Assembly (NCBI GenBank): GCA_029244935.1
Contig: JAQWQF010000030.1
Coordinates: 1 to 39,099 of the forward strand
Direction of reading: 5' to 3'
Length of the DNA stretch: 39,099 nt
Source of the DNA: Methylophilaceae bacterium
GTDB lineage: Bacteria; Pseudomonadota; Gammaproteobacteria; Burkholderiales; Methylophilaceae
In this document: piece by piece, positions 19,673 through 28,421 of the stretch
Layout of the letters: each line of letters opens with the position of its first letter
Numbering within the stretch: the first letter of the stretch is position 1
The notes under the pieces: model-generated
The model's database searches: none
The model's input: only the letters and a program-made list of their open reading frames with translations
What the model was told of the DNA's origin: nothing
Made by a program: the position numbers and the translations under genes

Positions 19673-21206
19673 CAAAATTTATTAAATTTATTCCAGTCAT
19701 TTCCTTTGGAGGTTCTTCACCCATAATGCTAATTATTGTTGGAGCAATATCTGAAAGCTTACCTCCACTTTTCAGAGTTGATTTCTCCCCCATATAAATA
19801 AGTGGAACTAGGTTTGTGGTGTGCTGTGTGTGTGCTTGTTGATTTATATCATCTGTCATAAGTTCTGCATTACCATGGTCAGCAGTAATGATAAGATGCC
19901 CTTCAACTTTTTTAATTGATTTAGCAACTCTTCCTATACAATCATCAAGTGTTTCTATTGCCTTTATTGCAGCATTTAAAATACCAGTATGACCGACCAT
20001 ATCGCCATTTGCATAGTTACAAATTATAAGATCATACTTTTTCGATTCAATAGCAGCAGAAAGTTTATCTGTTAACTCATAAGCGCTCATCTCAGGCTTT
20101 AAGTCATAGGTCTCTACCTTTGGTGAATTTATTAAAACTCTATCTTCTCCTTTATATAATTTTTCATCTCCACCATTGAAAAAAAAGGTTACATGTGGAT
20201 ATTTTTCTGTTTCAGCAATACGAAGTTGTGTTTTTCCTAGATCAGAAATGAACTCTCCAAGTGTATTTTTTACGTGAATTGATGGAAATATTGGAGTTGC
20301 TTTTTTCTGACTTTCATCATAGTTTGTAAGAGTGAAGTACGATAGTTTTTTTATTCGCCTATGCCTTTGAAAGTCATCAAAATTATCGTTAAGAATTGCA
20401 TCAGTTATTTGCCTTGCCCTATCAGATCTAAAATTCATAAATACAATAGAGTCATTTTCTTGTAATTTAATTTTTGTACCCCCTGATTGAATGACAGTAG
20501 GCGATAAAAACTCATCTGTTTCATTTCTTTTGTAGCCTAAATCAAGTGCTTCAAGAGCAGTTCTTGAGTAAAAACTAGCCTTACCATTGACCACAAGATC
20601 ATAGACAGCTTCAGTTCTTTCCCATCTTTTATCACGATCCATCGCGTAAAATCGACCACATACTGAGATTATTTTTCCAATAGAATTTCTTGAGCAGTAA
20701 TCTTCTAGCACCGCGAGATATTTTTTTGCGCTTTTTGGTGGAGTATCCCTACCATCTAAAAAAGCATGAATATAAACTTTTTTTACGTTTTGTTGTTTAG
20801 CCATTTTTATTATGGCTTCAAAATGATTTATATAACTATGAACCCCACCATCTGACAGAAGCCCAAAAATATGTAATGAATTATTATTTAAGGATAGGTT
20901 TTTGAAATTTTCTATTAGTTTTGGGTGTGCAAAGATTTCATTAGTCTTAATACTTGTATTTATTCTCTCTAAATCTTGAGGAATAATACGGCCTGAACCA
21001 ATGCTTAGGTGCCCAACTTCTGAGTTACCCATTTGCCCCACTGGAAGACCTACTGCTGATTCAGATGCATTAATAAGTGTATGAGGGTAAGTTTTTTTTA
21101 ATTCGTCTATATTTGGAGTATTAGCCTGTAGGACTGCATTGTATTTTTTGTCCTCGTTATGACCAAATCCATCTAAAATGACAAGTACTACCTGGTTATT
21201 TTGCAT
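19665..21206 (-). CDS. gpmI: 2,3-bisphosphoglycerate-independent phosphoglycerate mutase
   Basis: Interconverts 3- and 2-phosphoglycerate using two metal ions. The 513-residue alkaline-phosphatase-like protein starts VVLVILDGFGHNED; the phosphorylated serine is Ser62 in MGNSEVGHLSIGSGR. HAFLDGRDTPPKSA, NFRSDRARQI, NYANGDMVGHTG and ITADHGNAE are the conserved substrate and metal motifs. Normal length. First gene of the gpmI-envC pair; divergent from the rhodanese gene across a 108-base gap. Confidence 0.97.
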   Translation of the reverse strand: MQNNQVVLVILDGFGHNEDKKYNAVLQANTPNIDELKKTYPHTLINASESAVGLPVGQMGNSEVGHLSIGSGRIIPQDLERINTSIKTNEIFAHPKLIENFKNLSLNNNSLHIFGLLSDGGVHSYINHFEAIIKMAKQQNVKKVYIHAFLDGRDTPPKSAKKYLAVLEDYCSRNSIGKIISVCGRFYAMDRDKRWERTEAVYDLVVNGKASFYSRTALEALDLGYKRNETDEFLSPTVIQSGGTKIKLQENDSIVFMNFRSDRARQITDAILNDNFDDFQRHRRIKKLSYFTLTNYDESQKKATPIFPSIHVKNTLGEFISDLGKTQLRIAETEKYPHVTFFFNGGDEKLYKGEDRVLINSPKVETYDLKPEMSAYELTDKLSAAIESKKYDLIICNYANGDMVGHTGILNAAIKAIETLDDCIGRVAKSIKKVEGHLIITADHGNAELMTDDINQQAHTQHTTNLVPLIYMGEKSTLKSGGKLSDIAPTIISIMGEEPPKEMTGINLINFDE

Positions 21207-21314
21207 TGAGTTATAATAATAGTTGTTTAAATGTTTAGTCCTTCAATTATAATGCCTGTTTTAAATTTAACCACGACTAATAAATAAAAGTTTTCTATAT
21301 TAAAGGATTTATCA

Positions 21315-21725
21315 TTGGATTTTCTGCTTAATCATATTTTTTTAATCATGCTTGTAATTATCTCAGGATTCCTACTAATCTTTCCAAAAGCTCTAACTGG
21401 TGCAAGAGGAAAAACAGTTACACCCAAAGATTCAGTATTAATGATGAACCGACAGCCTTCATTTTTGATCGATGTTAGAGATGAGCATGATTTTAATTTA
21501 GGCCATCTTCAAAATGCAAATAATATTAACCTAGAAGAGATCCCCGATAAGATTAATATAATTAAAAAACACTCAAAAAAGCTAATTATTGTTTATTGTC
21601 AGAAGGGAATACGATCAGATCAGGCTGTTAATATTTTAACTAAATTGGGTCTAGATAATGTTGTTAGTATAGACGGTGGGATAAATTCCTGGATTAAGGA
21701 ACAGCTTCCAATTGCTAATAAATAA
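21315..21725 (+). CDS. Membrane-anchored rhodanese-like protein
   Basis: A 136-residue protein with one N-terminal membrane segment (HIFLIMLVIISGFLLIF, ~7-23) and a single rhodanese domain. The active loop is CQKGIRSD with Cys95; LIDVRDEHDFNLGHLQNANNI is the CH2A-like motif. Probable thiosulfate or persulfide sulfurtransferase, like YibN. The start is TTG at 21315 with AAAGGA 7 bases upstream; an internal Met at residue 13 would cut the membrane anchor. It heads the conserved rhodanese-grxC-secB-SH3-gpsA order. Substrate unknown. Confidence 0.9.
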   Translation: MDFLLNHIFLIMLVIISGFLLIFPKALTGARGKTVTPKDSVLMMNRQPSFLIDVRDEHDFNLGHLQNANNINLEEIPDKINIIKKHSKKLIIVYCQKGIRSDQAVNILTKLGLDNVVSIDGGINSWIKEQLPIANK

Positions 21726-21728
21726 TTT

Positions 21729-21986
21729 ATGAATAATATCAAAATGTATACAAGTCAATTTTGTCCTTATTGCTCTAATGCTGAGAGTCTACTTAAAAGT
21801 AAAGGATATGAGATATCAGAAAAAATTTATGTTGATCAAGATCCGGAGGTGCTATCTAAGATGATAGAAATGACTGGTAAGAGAACAGTTCCACAAATAT
21901 TTATCAATGACAAATATATAGGTGGATTTGATGAGCTGAGGAAATTAGACAATACTGGTGATTTAGATAAGGTACTAAATATTTAA
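21729..21986 (+). CDS. grxC: Glutaredoxin 3
   Basis: Small dithiol glutaredoxin of 85 residues with active site CPYC at 12-15, the TVPQIFI cis-proline segment and IGGFDEL for glutathione binding. Reduces disulfides and mixed disulfides using glutathione in the cytosol. It lies 3 bases after the rhodanese gene, in the usual order before secB. Confidence 0.96.
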   Translation: MNNIKMYTSQFCPYCSNAESLLKSKGYEISEKIYVDQDPEVLSKMIEMTGKRTVPQIFINDKYIGGFDELRKLDNTGDLDKVLNI

Positions 21987-22004
21987 TTATTTTAAAAATT
22001 TAGG

Positions 22005-22033
22005 TTCATACTTTCATGATAAAAAGCTAGAAT
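22005..22033 (+). promoter_or_regulatory. Candidate sigma-70 promoter before secB
   Basis: TTCATA (22005-22010), 17-base spacer, TAGAAT (22028-22033): four of six and five of six matches with ideal spacing. It lies in the 94-base gap between grxC and secB and would give a leader of about 40 bases. It may let secB-SH3-gpsA be expressed apart from the upstream pair. Sequence match only. Confidence 0.4.
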
Positions 22034-22080
22034 AGTGCACTCATATTATTATTTTAACAACAATAACATTGGATGAAAAA

Positions 22081-22617
22081 ATGGCAGAAGATAAAAAAAA
22101 TAAAAAGACAGCAACAAAGTCTGCAGCAAAAACAAAGAAATATGCAGAGGATACTTCTATAGATCAGGAAGGAAGTCAATCTGGCTTCAGTATTGAGAAG
22201 ATATTTATACGAGATATCTCTCTTGAGGTACCTAATGCACCTGAGATATTTACAATAAAGGAAGCACCTCTGATTGAGATTGAATTGAATAATGTTGCTA
22301 GGCCTGTGTCTGAAGGTTACTTTATGGTTTCATTGGGCATTACAGTTACTGCTAAGCAGGGTGAAAAAACTGCTTTCTTAGTTGAGGTTTCACAGTCTGG
22401 TATTTTTTTGGTAAAAAATATTCCCGATGAGAGTATTGAGATGCTTCTTGCAACAACCTGCCCCAATATCCTATTCCCTTATGCTAGGGAGGCAATCTCT
22501 GATTTAATTGTTAAGGCTGGATTCTCATCTGTTTTATTAAATCCAATTAATTTTGAGGCGCTTTATATGCAAAAAAAGCAAGAGCAGGCAGCTGAAAATG
22601 CAGGTAAAGCTAATTAA
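22081..22617 (+). CDS. secB: Protein-export chaperone SecB
   Basis: Tetrameric cytosolic chaperone that holds preproteins unfolded for SecA. The core starts near residue 40 with FSIEKIFIRDISLEVPNAP and contains GYFMVSLGITV, QSGIFLV and TCPNILFPYAREAISDLIVKAGF. The first ~38 residues are an unusual Lys/Ala-rich extension (DKKNKKTATKSAAKTKK) that typical SecB proteins lack, making 178 residues. The ATG at 22081 has GGA upstream; a TTG four codons earlier is less likely. The export set here includes likely clients such as SurA and LptD. Confidence 0.96.
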   Translation: MAEDKKNKKTATKSAAKTKKYAEDTSIDQEGSQSGFSIEKIFIRDISLEVPNAPEIFTIKEAPLIEIELNNVARPVSEGYFMVSLGITVTAKQGEKTAFLVEVSQSGIFLVKNIPDESIEMLLATTCPNILFPYAREAISDLIVKAGFSSVLLNPINFEALYMQKKQEQAAENAGKAN

Positions 22618-23068
22618 TTGTAACCGTAAATTTTCTTTCTTTATTTTATTGTGTTTCCTTTTTTCACAACATGCTTTAGCTTCTGATTTTGTTTCAGTTA
22701 AAGCAAAAAAGGCTATTTTATATGAAGGACCATCTGAGGCTACAAAAAAAGAGTTAATTATTACAGAAGGTTATCCTTTATTGGTTATGGTCAGGCTTAA
22801 GGAATGGCTTAAAGTTAAGGATCATGAAGGAAAAATTAACTGGATTAGAGAGGTTGATATCAGTCCTGAAAGGACTGTAATGACCTTAAAGTCTGGTGTA
22901 ACTCTTTATGTTAAAGCTTCATTAAATAGCAATAAGCTTGCTGAAATTGATGGTATGGTTGTGCTTAAGTTATCATCATCCTTAGTTACTGATGGTTGGG
23001 CCGATGTTAAGTCTGAACCAAATGATCTTAATGGTTTTGTATCTGCGATTAACATTTGGGGCATATAA
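22598..23068 (+). CDS. Exported SH3-domain protein
   Basis: A 156-residue protein with signal peptide (NRKFSFFILLCFLFSQHALA, cut near ALAS-D) followed by two bacterial SH3-like segments: one around VSVKAKKAILYEGPSE and WLKVKDHEGKINWIR, one around TLKSGVTLYVKAS and GWADVKSE. Bacterial SH3 repeats often bind peptidoglycan, so a periplasmic wall-binding role is likely but unproven. ATG 22598 lies inside secB (20-base overlap); a Met at 22553 would add basic residues before the signal peptide. A protein of this kind between secB and gpsA is common in betaproteobacteria. Confidence 0.85.
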   Translation: MQVKLINCNRKFSFFILLCFLFSQHALASDFVSVKAKKAILYEGPSEATKKELIITEGYPLLVMVRLKEWLKVKDHEGKINWIREVDISPERTVMTLKSGVTLYVKASLNSNKLAEIDGMVVLKLSSSLVTDGWADVKSEPNDLNGFVSAINIWGI

Positions 23069-23071
23069 CTT

Positions 23072-24073
23072 ATGAATGTTTGTGTGCTTGGAGCAGGTGC
23101 CTGGGGTACGGCTTTAGCTATACATCTTGCTAAAAAACATAATGTTGTTTTGTGGGCAAGAGATTCAAGTCACGTGTCTGGTATGGATAAATCAAGATCT
23201 AATCCACTCTATCTAGGAGATTTTATTTTCCCCAAAAACCTGTTAGTGGAAAATAATTTAGATATAGCCATTGAAGGGGCCGAAATTTTAATATCTGTAG
23301 TACCTACATCTGGTTTTAGAGCTGTTCTAAATCAAATTCAAAAATTGAATAAAAATATTCCTATTATTTGGGCAAATAAAGGCCTTGAAAAAGGTACTGC
23401 AAAGTTGCCCCATGAGGTAGCAATTGACGAGTTAGGTAGCCTAGATTCTAATAATAATCGTCATTTTGGCGTGATTTCTGGACCTAGTTTTGCTGCAGAA
23501 CTTGTAAGATCATTGCCTACTGCAGTAACTATGGCATCAATTAATGAAGAGTTATCATCCATTGTTGCTAAGTTATTTCATCATAGCAATATGAGGGTTT
23601 ACACAAGCAAAGATGTCATTGGGGTTTCTGTGGGTGGAGCATTAAAGAATGTTATTGCAATTGCTTCAGGTATTTCAGATGGTATGGGTTTCGGTAATAA
23701 TGCTCGAGCCGCACTTATCACAAGAGGTTTGGCTGAAATTAGTAGATTTGGAGTAGCGTTGGGAGCTAAGCCAGAAACTTTTAATGGGCTTGCGGGTGCT
23801 GGAGATTTGGTTCTAACATGCACAGGAGAGTATTCTCGTAATAGGGAGGTTGGGATGAGATTAGCTAAGGGCCAAGCTCTTGAAGAAATATTAACTGGTC
23901 TTGGTCACGTTGCTGAAGGTGTTTTTACTGCTGCTGAGGTAGTTGGGAGAAGTAAAAAACTAGAGATTGAGATGCCAATTACTCAGGAGGTCTACGCAGT
24001 CATTCATAAAGGAAAATCGCCACGTGAAGCAGTTCTTGACCTGTTAGACAGAGCTATTAAGCAAGAGAATTAG
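23072..24073 (+). CDS. gpsA: Glycerol-3-phosphate dehydrogenase [NAD(P)+]
   Basis: Reduces dihydroxyacetone phosphate to sn-glycerol 3-phosphate for phospholipid synthesis. The 333-residue protein has the Rossmann loop GAGAWG (7-12), WARD, ANKGLEKGT, SGPSFAAEL, the catalytic-Lys helix VGGALKNVIAIASG, and GLAGAGDLVLTCTG. Normal length. Last gene of the rhodanese-grxC-secB run; its stop interlocks with that of trmL by 4 bases. Confidence 0.97.
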   Translation: MNVCVLGAGAWGTALAIHLAKKHNVVLWARDSSHVSGMDKSRSNPLYLGDFIFPKNLLVENNLDIAIEGAEILISVVPTSGFRAVLNQIQKLNKNIPIIWANKGLEKGTAKLPHEVAIDELGSLDSNNNRHFGVISGPSFAAELVRSLPTAVTMASINEELSSIVAKLFHHSNMRVYTSKDVIGVSVGGALKNVIAIASGISDGMGFGNNARAALITRGLAEISRFGVALGAKPETFNGLAGAGDLVLTCTGEYSRNREVGMRLAKGQALEEILTGLGHVAEGVFTAAEVVGRSKKLEIEMPITQEVYAVIHKGKSPREAVLDLLDRAIKQEN

Positions 24074-24534
24074 GTGCCTTCATTAAAATTATTTTGACGC
24101 CATGCCTCATATAGGATCACCGCGACAGAATTAGATAAATTCATGCTACGATTATTTTTTACCATAGGTATCCGTATGTTCATAAAATTTTCAGAGTTGT
24201 CTAGTATTTCAGCGGGTAGGCCCCGAGTTTCTGGACCAAATACCAGAATATCTCCAGGAATGAAGTTCGGATCATGGTAATGTTTTTTCGCCTTTGTTGT
24301 AACTGCAAATATTCTATTTCCTTTTAGGAAATTAAGACATTCATGGTAACTCTCATGCACAGTTATGCTTGCGAGGTCATGGTAGTCTAGACCGGCACGT
24401 TTTACTTGTTTTTCATCTAAGTCAAACCCTAAGGGTTTTATAAGGTGTAGATTTGCTTTTGCATTCACGCACAGCCTAATTATGTTACCTGTGTTAGGAG
24501 GTATTTCTGGTTCAAATAATACAATATTAAACAT
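24070..24534 (-). CDS. trmL: tRNA (cytidine/uridine-2'-O-)-methyltransferase TrmL
   Basis: SPOUT-class, 154-residue methyltransferase that 2'-O-methylates the wobble base of tRNA-Leu species. Motifs: FEPEIPPNTGNIIRLC, KRAGLDYHDL, FGPETRGLP and IPMVKNNRSMNLSNSVAVILYE, the knot that binds AdoMet. ATG 24534 is chosen because it gives the family start MFNIVLFEPE; a longer reading to 24585 would run into the bioB control region. No strong ribosome site is visible. Confidence 0.94.
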   Translation of the reverse strand: MFNIVLFEPEIPPNTGNIIRLCVNAKANLHLIKPLGFDLDEKQVKRAGLDYHDLASITVHESYHECLNFLKGNRIFAVTTKAKKHYHDPNFIPGDILVFGPETRGLPAEILDNSENFMNIRIPMVKNNRSMNLSNSVAVILYEAWRQNNFNEGT

Positions 24535-24553
24535 ATGATTAAATTTTATACAG

Positions 24554-24585
24554 TTGTAAAAAATTAGTGTAAAATTACTTAACAT
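24554..24585. promoter_or_regulatory. Possible BirA-type biotin operator
   Basis: TTGTAAAAA (24554-24562), 14 bases, ACTTAACAT (24577-24585). Each half matches seven of nine positions of the proteobacterial BirA box TTGTWAACY...RGTTWACAA, and the spacing is in the known range. The right half covers the likely -35 box of the bioB promoter. Two mismatches per half in AT-rich DNA keep this tentative. Confidence 0.3.
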
Positions 24586-24608
24586 CTAAATTATATATAT
24601 ATTATAAC
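24579..24608 (+). promoter_or_regulatory. Candidate sigma-70 promoter of the bio operon
   Basis: TTAACA (24579-24584), 18-base spacer, TATAAC (24603-24608): five of six at both boxes. The start of transcription would be near 24615, and AGGGGGG (24626-24632), the strongest ribosome site seen in the window, precedes the bioB ATG. Confidence 0.5.
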
Positions 24609-24636
24609 AATAAAATCAATTATTTAGGGGGGTAAT

Positions 24637-25641
24637 ATGGCACAGTCTAATGTTGATATACATGAAGATACAATTCATTTTGTTAAAAAAAGTAATTCTA
24701 CAGGGAAAAATGAGAGATGGAGCAAGGCAGAAATATCAGATCTATTTAACAAGCCCTTTAATGACCTAATTTTTATGGCCCATAAGGTTCATAGGGATAA
24801 TTTTGACCCCAATGCTGTTCAGCTAAGCACTCTTCTTTCAATAAAAACTGGCGGGTGTGCGGAGGATTGCGGATATTGCCCACAATCAGCAAGGTACTCG
24901 ACAGACGTTGAGAACACTCCAATACTATCAGTTGATGAAGTTGTTAAGTCTGCAAAGGCTGCAAAGAAGGCTGGGGCATCTCGTTTTTGTATGGGGGCTG
25001 CATGGAGAAAGCCTAAGCAGAAAGATCTTGATATTGTTAAGGATATGGTTGTTTCTGTTAAGGCATTAGGATTGGAGACCTGTGCAACATTAGGCATGCT
25101 AAACAATGATCAGGCAGGGCAATTGAAAGATGCGGGCCTAGATTATTATAACCATAATTTAGATACCTCTCCCGAATACTATGGCGATATTATTTCTACC
25201 AGAACCTATCAGGATAGGCTTGATACTCTAGAACATGTACGAAATGCTGATATTCATGTATGTTGTGGTGGAATTGTTGGTCTTGGTGAAAGTCTTGATG
25301 ACAGGATTGGTTTAATTTTACAATTAGCAAATATGGAAGAGCAACCTGAAAGTGTTCCAATTAATCTACTAACTCAGGTTGAAGGGACACCACTCATGGG
25401 GACAGAGCAATTTGACCAACTGGATTTCATCAGAACAATTTCCGTTGCACGAATTACAATGCCTAAAAGCTTTGTTCGTTTATCTGCTGGAAGAGAAGTA
25501 ATGGAGGATGGTATTCAGTCATTAGCATTCTTTGCTGGAGCAAACTCAATTTTTTACGGGGAAGAGCTTTTGACTACAGGTAATCCTAATATTGAAAAAG
25601 ATCAATTGTTATTTAAAAGACTTAATCTAAAAACGATTTAA
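24637..25641 (+). CDS. bioB: Biotin synthase
   Basis: Radical-SAM enzyme that inserts sulfur into dethiobiotin. The 334-residue protein has the CxxxCxxC cluster at Cys74, Cys78 and Cys81 ([16 protein letters not shown]). [29 protein letters not shown] and [11 protein letters not shown] are family segments, and [18 protein letters not shown] contains the [2Fe-2S] Arg. First gene of bioBFHCD behind a strong ribosome site. Confidence 0.98.
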   Translation: MAQSNVDIHEDTIHFVKKSNSTGKNERWSKAEISDLFNKPFNDLIFMAHKVHRDNFDPNAVQLSTLLSIKTGGCAEDCGYCPQSARYSTDVENTPILSVDEVVKSAKAAKKAGASRFCMGAAWRKPKQKDLDIVKDMVVSVKALGLETCATLGMLNNDQAGQLKDAGLDYYNHNLDTSPEYYGDIISTRTYQDRLDTLEHVRNADIHVCCGGIVGLGESLDDRIGLILQLANMEEQPESVPINLLTQVEGTPLMGTEQFDQLDFIRTISVARITMPKSFVRLSAGREVMEDGIQSLAFFAGANSIFYGEELLTTGNPNIEKDQLLFKRLNLKTI

Positions 25642-25644
25642 TAA

Positions 25645-26820
25645 ATGTTACTTGATGAGATTAGTGAGGAATTAGATCAACTAAAGAATGCTCAATTATT
25701 TAGATCAAGAAATAATATAGATGCTGTAAATAATTCAAAAGTTCTTATTGATGGAAACTGGCTTCTTAATTTCTCAAGTAATGATTACCTTGGAATCTCT
25801 CAGAACAAGGTTGTAAAATCATCTATTATTAATTCTCTTAGGAAGTATGGTAATGGCTCGGGAGCCTCTCATCTTATATCAGGACACTTTACCCCCCATA
25901 ATAATCTAGAAATAGAAGCAGCTAAAATGATTAAGATGGAGAAAAGTTTATTTTTTTCTACAGGTTATATGGCAAATCTTGCTGTAATTGGATCTTTGGG
26001 CAATCGAAACTCTGTAATATTTTCTGATAAGTTAAATCATGCCTCTTTAAATGAGGCTGCAATATTATGTAGGGGAAAACTAGTTCGCTATCATCATCTT
26101 GATTTAAACCATCTTGAAACTCAGATTAAAAATAATTTAACTAAAAGAAAAATAATAGTAACAGACGGGGTATTTAGTATGGATGGAGATATTGCTGACA
26201 TACCTGGATTAGTTTATTTATGTAAAAAATACGATGCAACACTGTATGTTGATGACGCTCATGGATATGGGGTGCTTGGTAGTAATGGGCAAGGAATATT
26301 AGAATATTATGAAGATCAAGAACTAATCACTAAAGAATCAAAAGACTCCATCATTTATATGTTTACTCTTGGTAAATCAATAGGTGTTTCTGGAGCACTT
26401 ATATGTGGGAAAAAAGAGGTTATTGAATATTGTATACAAAAATCTAAGTCCTACATATATACGACTGCATCAGCACCATATATTGCTTCTGGGGTAATAA
26501 GCTCAATGAATCTCATCAGGAAGGATACAAAGCGGAGAGAAAAATTAAAATCATTAATAGAATTATTTAGATCTAAAATAATTAATAAATCAGCGTTAAC
26601 ACCCTCAATGACGCCAATTCAACCAATCATAATTAATAACTTAAAAAAAGCTATTTCAGTCTCTTCGCAGCTAAGGGCATTAGGATTTTTAGTTCCAGTT
26701 ATCAGACCCCCTACAGTTCCAGCTGGGACATCAAGGCTAAGAATATCGATATCTGCACTTCATAGTAAGAAAGATATAATCATTCTTACATCAGTTATTA
26801 ACAGATTGTTATCAGAATGA
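25645..26820 (+). CDS. bioF: 8-amino-7-oxononanoate synthase
   Basis: PLP enzyme joining pimeloyl thioester and alanine in biotin synthesis. The 391-residue protein has NFSSNDYLGIS, GSGASHLISGHF, VTDGVFSMDGD, YVDDAHGYGVLG, and the PLP lysine Lys244 in FTLGKSIGVSGA. Normal length. It lies 3 bases after bioB and overlaps bioH by 4 bases (ATGA). Confidence 0.96.
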   Translation: MLLDEISEELDQLKNAQLFRSRNNIDAVNNSKVLIDGNWLLNFSSNDYLGISQNKVVKSSIINSLRKYGNGSGASHLISGHFTPHNNLEIEAAKMIKMEKSLFFSTGYMANLAVIGSLGNRNSVIFSDKLNHASLNEAAILCRGKLVRYHHLDLNHLETQIKNNLTKRKIIVTDGVFSMDGDIADIPGLVYLCKKYDATLYVDDAHGYGVLGSNGQGILEYYEDQELITKESKDSIIYMFTLGKSIGVSGALICGKKEVIEYCIQKSKSYIYTTASAPYIASGVISSMNLIRKDTKRREKLKSLIELFRSKIINKSALTPSMTPIQPIIINNLKKAISVSSQLRALGFLVPVIRPPTVPAGTSRLRISISALHSKKDIIILTSVINRLLSE

Positions 26821-27578
26821 ATATTAAAGTTATAGGTAATGGTGAGCCATTATTACTGATTCATGGCTGGGGAATGTCAGGTAAAATATGGGATGTAATC
26901 GAAGTTAATTTATCTAAATATTATAAATTATATATTGTAGACTTACCTGGAATGGGTAAAAGTGATGAAATTGAGGATTACACTTTAAAAAACCTAGTTA
27001 AGCAACTTCATAAAAAATTACCTAAAGAAATATCAATACTTGGATGGTCGCTTGGTGGAATAATTGCTCTTAAATATTATGAAACCTACCCGAAAAATGT
27101 AACCAGATTATTTTTAGTTGCTACAACACCATGTTTTATTAATAAAGAAAATTGGAATCTAGGTGTGGATGAAAGTTTACTGGATAAATTTTACGATCAA
27201 TTAGCTCAAAGCTGGAGTAAAACTCTTAATCAATTTTTTATGCTTCAACTTATTGGAAGTAAAAATAGAAAAGAAATTATGAAAAAACTTCATTCAGCAT
27301 TTATAACTAAGACTCCCCCTAAAATTAAGTCATTAAAATCTGCATTAGAAATTTTAAAAAAGACTGATCTAATCGAAATTATGGACCACATAAGAATACC
27401 TACAACTATTATTGTTGGAGAAAATGATAAATTAACGCCAATAGGGGCTTCATTGTTTATGCAGGATAAGATTGAAAACTCAAGAGTTAAAATATTTAAG
27501 AATGCAGGGCATTTACCATTTTTAAGTCACCCAAAAGACTTTATGGACGAAGTCTTATATAAATTTAATTGCAAGTAA
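26817..27578 (+). CDS. bioH: Pimeloyl-ACP methyl ester carboxylesterase BioH
   Basis: Alpha/beta hydrolase that removes the methyl group from pimeloyl-ACP methyl ester and so ends the BioC-BioH chain-making route. The 253-residue protein has LLLIHGWGMSG (oxyanion hole), the nucleophile Ser78 in GWSLGG, an Asp in VGENDKLTP and the final His in NAGHLPFLSHP. Lying between bioF and bioC supports BioH over a generic hydrolase. Confidence 0.94.
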   Translation: MNIKVIGNGEPLLLIHGWGMSGKIWDVIEVNLSKYYKLYIVDLPGMGKSDEIEDYTLKNLVKQLHKKLPKEISILGWSLGGIIALKYYETYPKNVTRLFLVATTPCFINKENWNLGVDESLLDKFYDQLAQSWSKTLNQFFMLQLIGSKNRKEIMKKLHSAFITKTPPKIKSLKSALEILKKTDLIEIMDHIRIPTTIIVGENDKLTPIGASLFMQDKIENSRVKIFKNAGHLPFLSHPKDFMDEVLYKFNCK

Positions 27579-28387
27579 TGATTAACAAAGAGTACAAGAG
27601 AAAAAGTTTTAATCGGGCTGCAGTAACCTACGATGCCCACTCAAATTTACAGGATAGAATTTCTAATAATTTAATCCATAGACTAGATAGTATTAAATTG
27701 AGCCCTATGAATATATTAGATTTGGGATGCGGAACTGGAAGAAATGGACTAATGCTAAGAAAAAAGTACGGAACGTCAGAAATTATTAATTATGATTTTT
27801 CTGAAAATATGCTTAAAGAAGCACGTATAAAGCAGCAACTATCTCTCTCAAAAGAAAATATGTTTAGTCCTTATTCATATATATGTGCTGATATTGAGGC
27901 GATGCCCTTTGAAGAAAATTCTGTAGACCTTGTATGGTCTTCAAGTACACTTCAGTGGTGCAATGAATTAGATTTAGTATTTGACCAAATAAAGAAGATA
28001 TTGAGACCTGGAGGCCTATTTATTTTTAGTACATTTGGTCCAAATACATTAAATGAATTAAGAGAAATTACTGAGAATATTTCTAATGAAAAAAAGACAA
28101 ATACATTCATCGATATTAAAAGTATTAGCCACTTTCTTATGCATTCTGGTTTTAGTGCACCTGTATTAGATGTTCAAAATTTTAGGATGACTTATAAGGA
28201 TGTCCGAAAATTATTTCTTGATATTAAGGGTATTGGTGCAACTAATGGTAATGTATCTGGTAATAGTGGCTTGTCTGGAAAATCATTTACTAATAATATT
28301 GTTCAGAAATATGAGTCGTATAGAAAGAATGATTTATTACCAGCTTCATACGAAGTTATATATGGGCATACATGGAATGGTACATAA
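27578..28387 (+). CDS. bioC: Malonyl-ACP O-methyltransferase BioC
   Basis: Methylates malonyl-ACP (or -CoA) so that fatty-acid enzymes can build pimeloyl chains. The 269-residue class I methyltransferase has SFNRAAVTYDAHSNLQ at the start (typical of BioC), motif I LDLGCGTGRNG, DFSENML, and SSSTLQWC. The ATG shares one base with the bioH stop (TAATG), so a TTG three codons earlier is not needed. Together with BioH this implies pimelate is made by the E. coli route. Confidence 0.94.
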   Translation: MINKEYKRKSFNRAAVTYDAHSNLQDRISNNLIHRLDSIKLSPMNILDLGCGTGRNGLMLRKKYGTSEIINYDFSENMLKEARIKQQLSLSKENMFSPYSYICADIEAMPFEENSVDLVWSSSTLQWCNELDLVFDQIKKILRPGGLFIFSTFGPNTLNELREITENISNEKKTNTFIDIKSISHFLMHSGFSAPVLDVQNFRMTYKDVRKLFLDIKGIGATNGNVSGNSGLSGKSFTNNIVQKYESYRKNDLLPASYEVIYGHTWNGT

Positions 28388-28421
28388 TCTAATTATATAA
28401 CTAATGAATAAAATCTAAAAT

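Noticed and set aside
18951-19685. Two plus-strand reading frames of 80-108 codons opposite envC
   Set aside because: They are Phe/Leu-rich mirror images of the Lys-rich coiled coil, with no ribosome site; shadows of envC.
24857-25069. 70-codon plus-strand frame inside bioB
   Set aside because: It overlaps the radical-SAM core of bioB in another frame and has no protein-like features.
28200-28400. 66-codon frame over the end of bioC
   Set aside because: Out-of-frame shadow of bioC; bioC itself is complete with an expected length.
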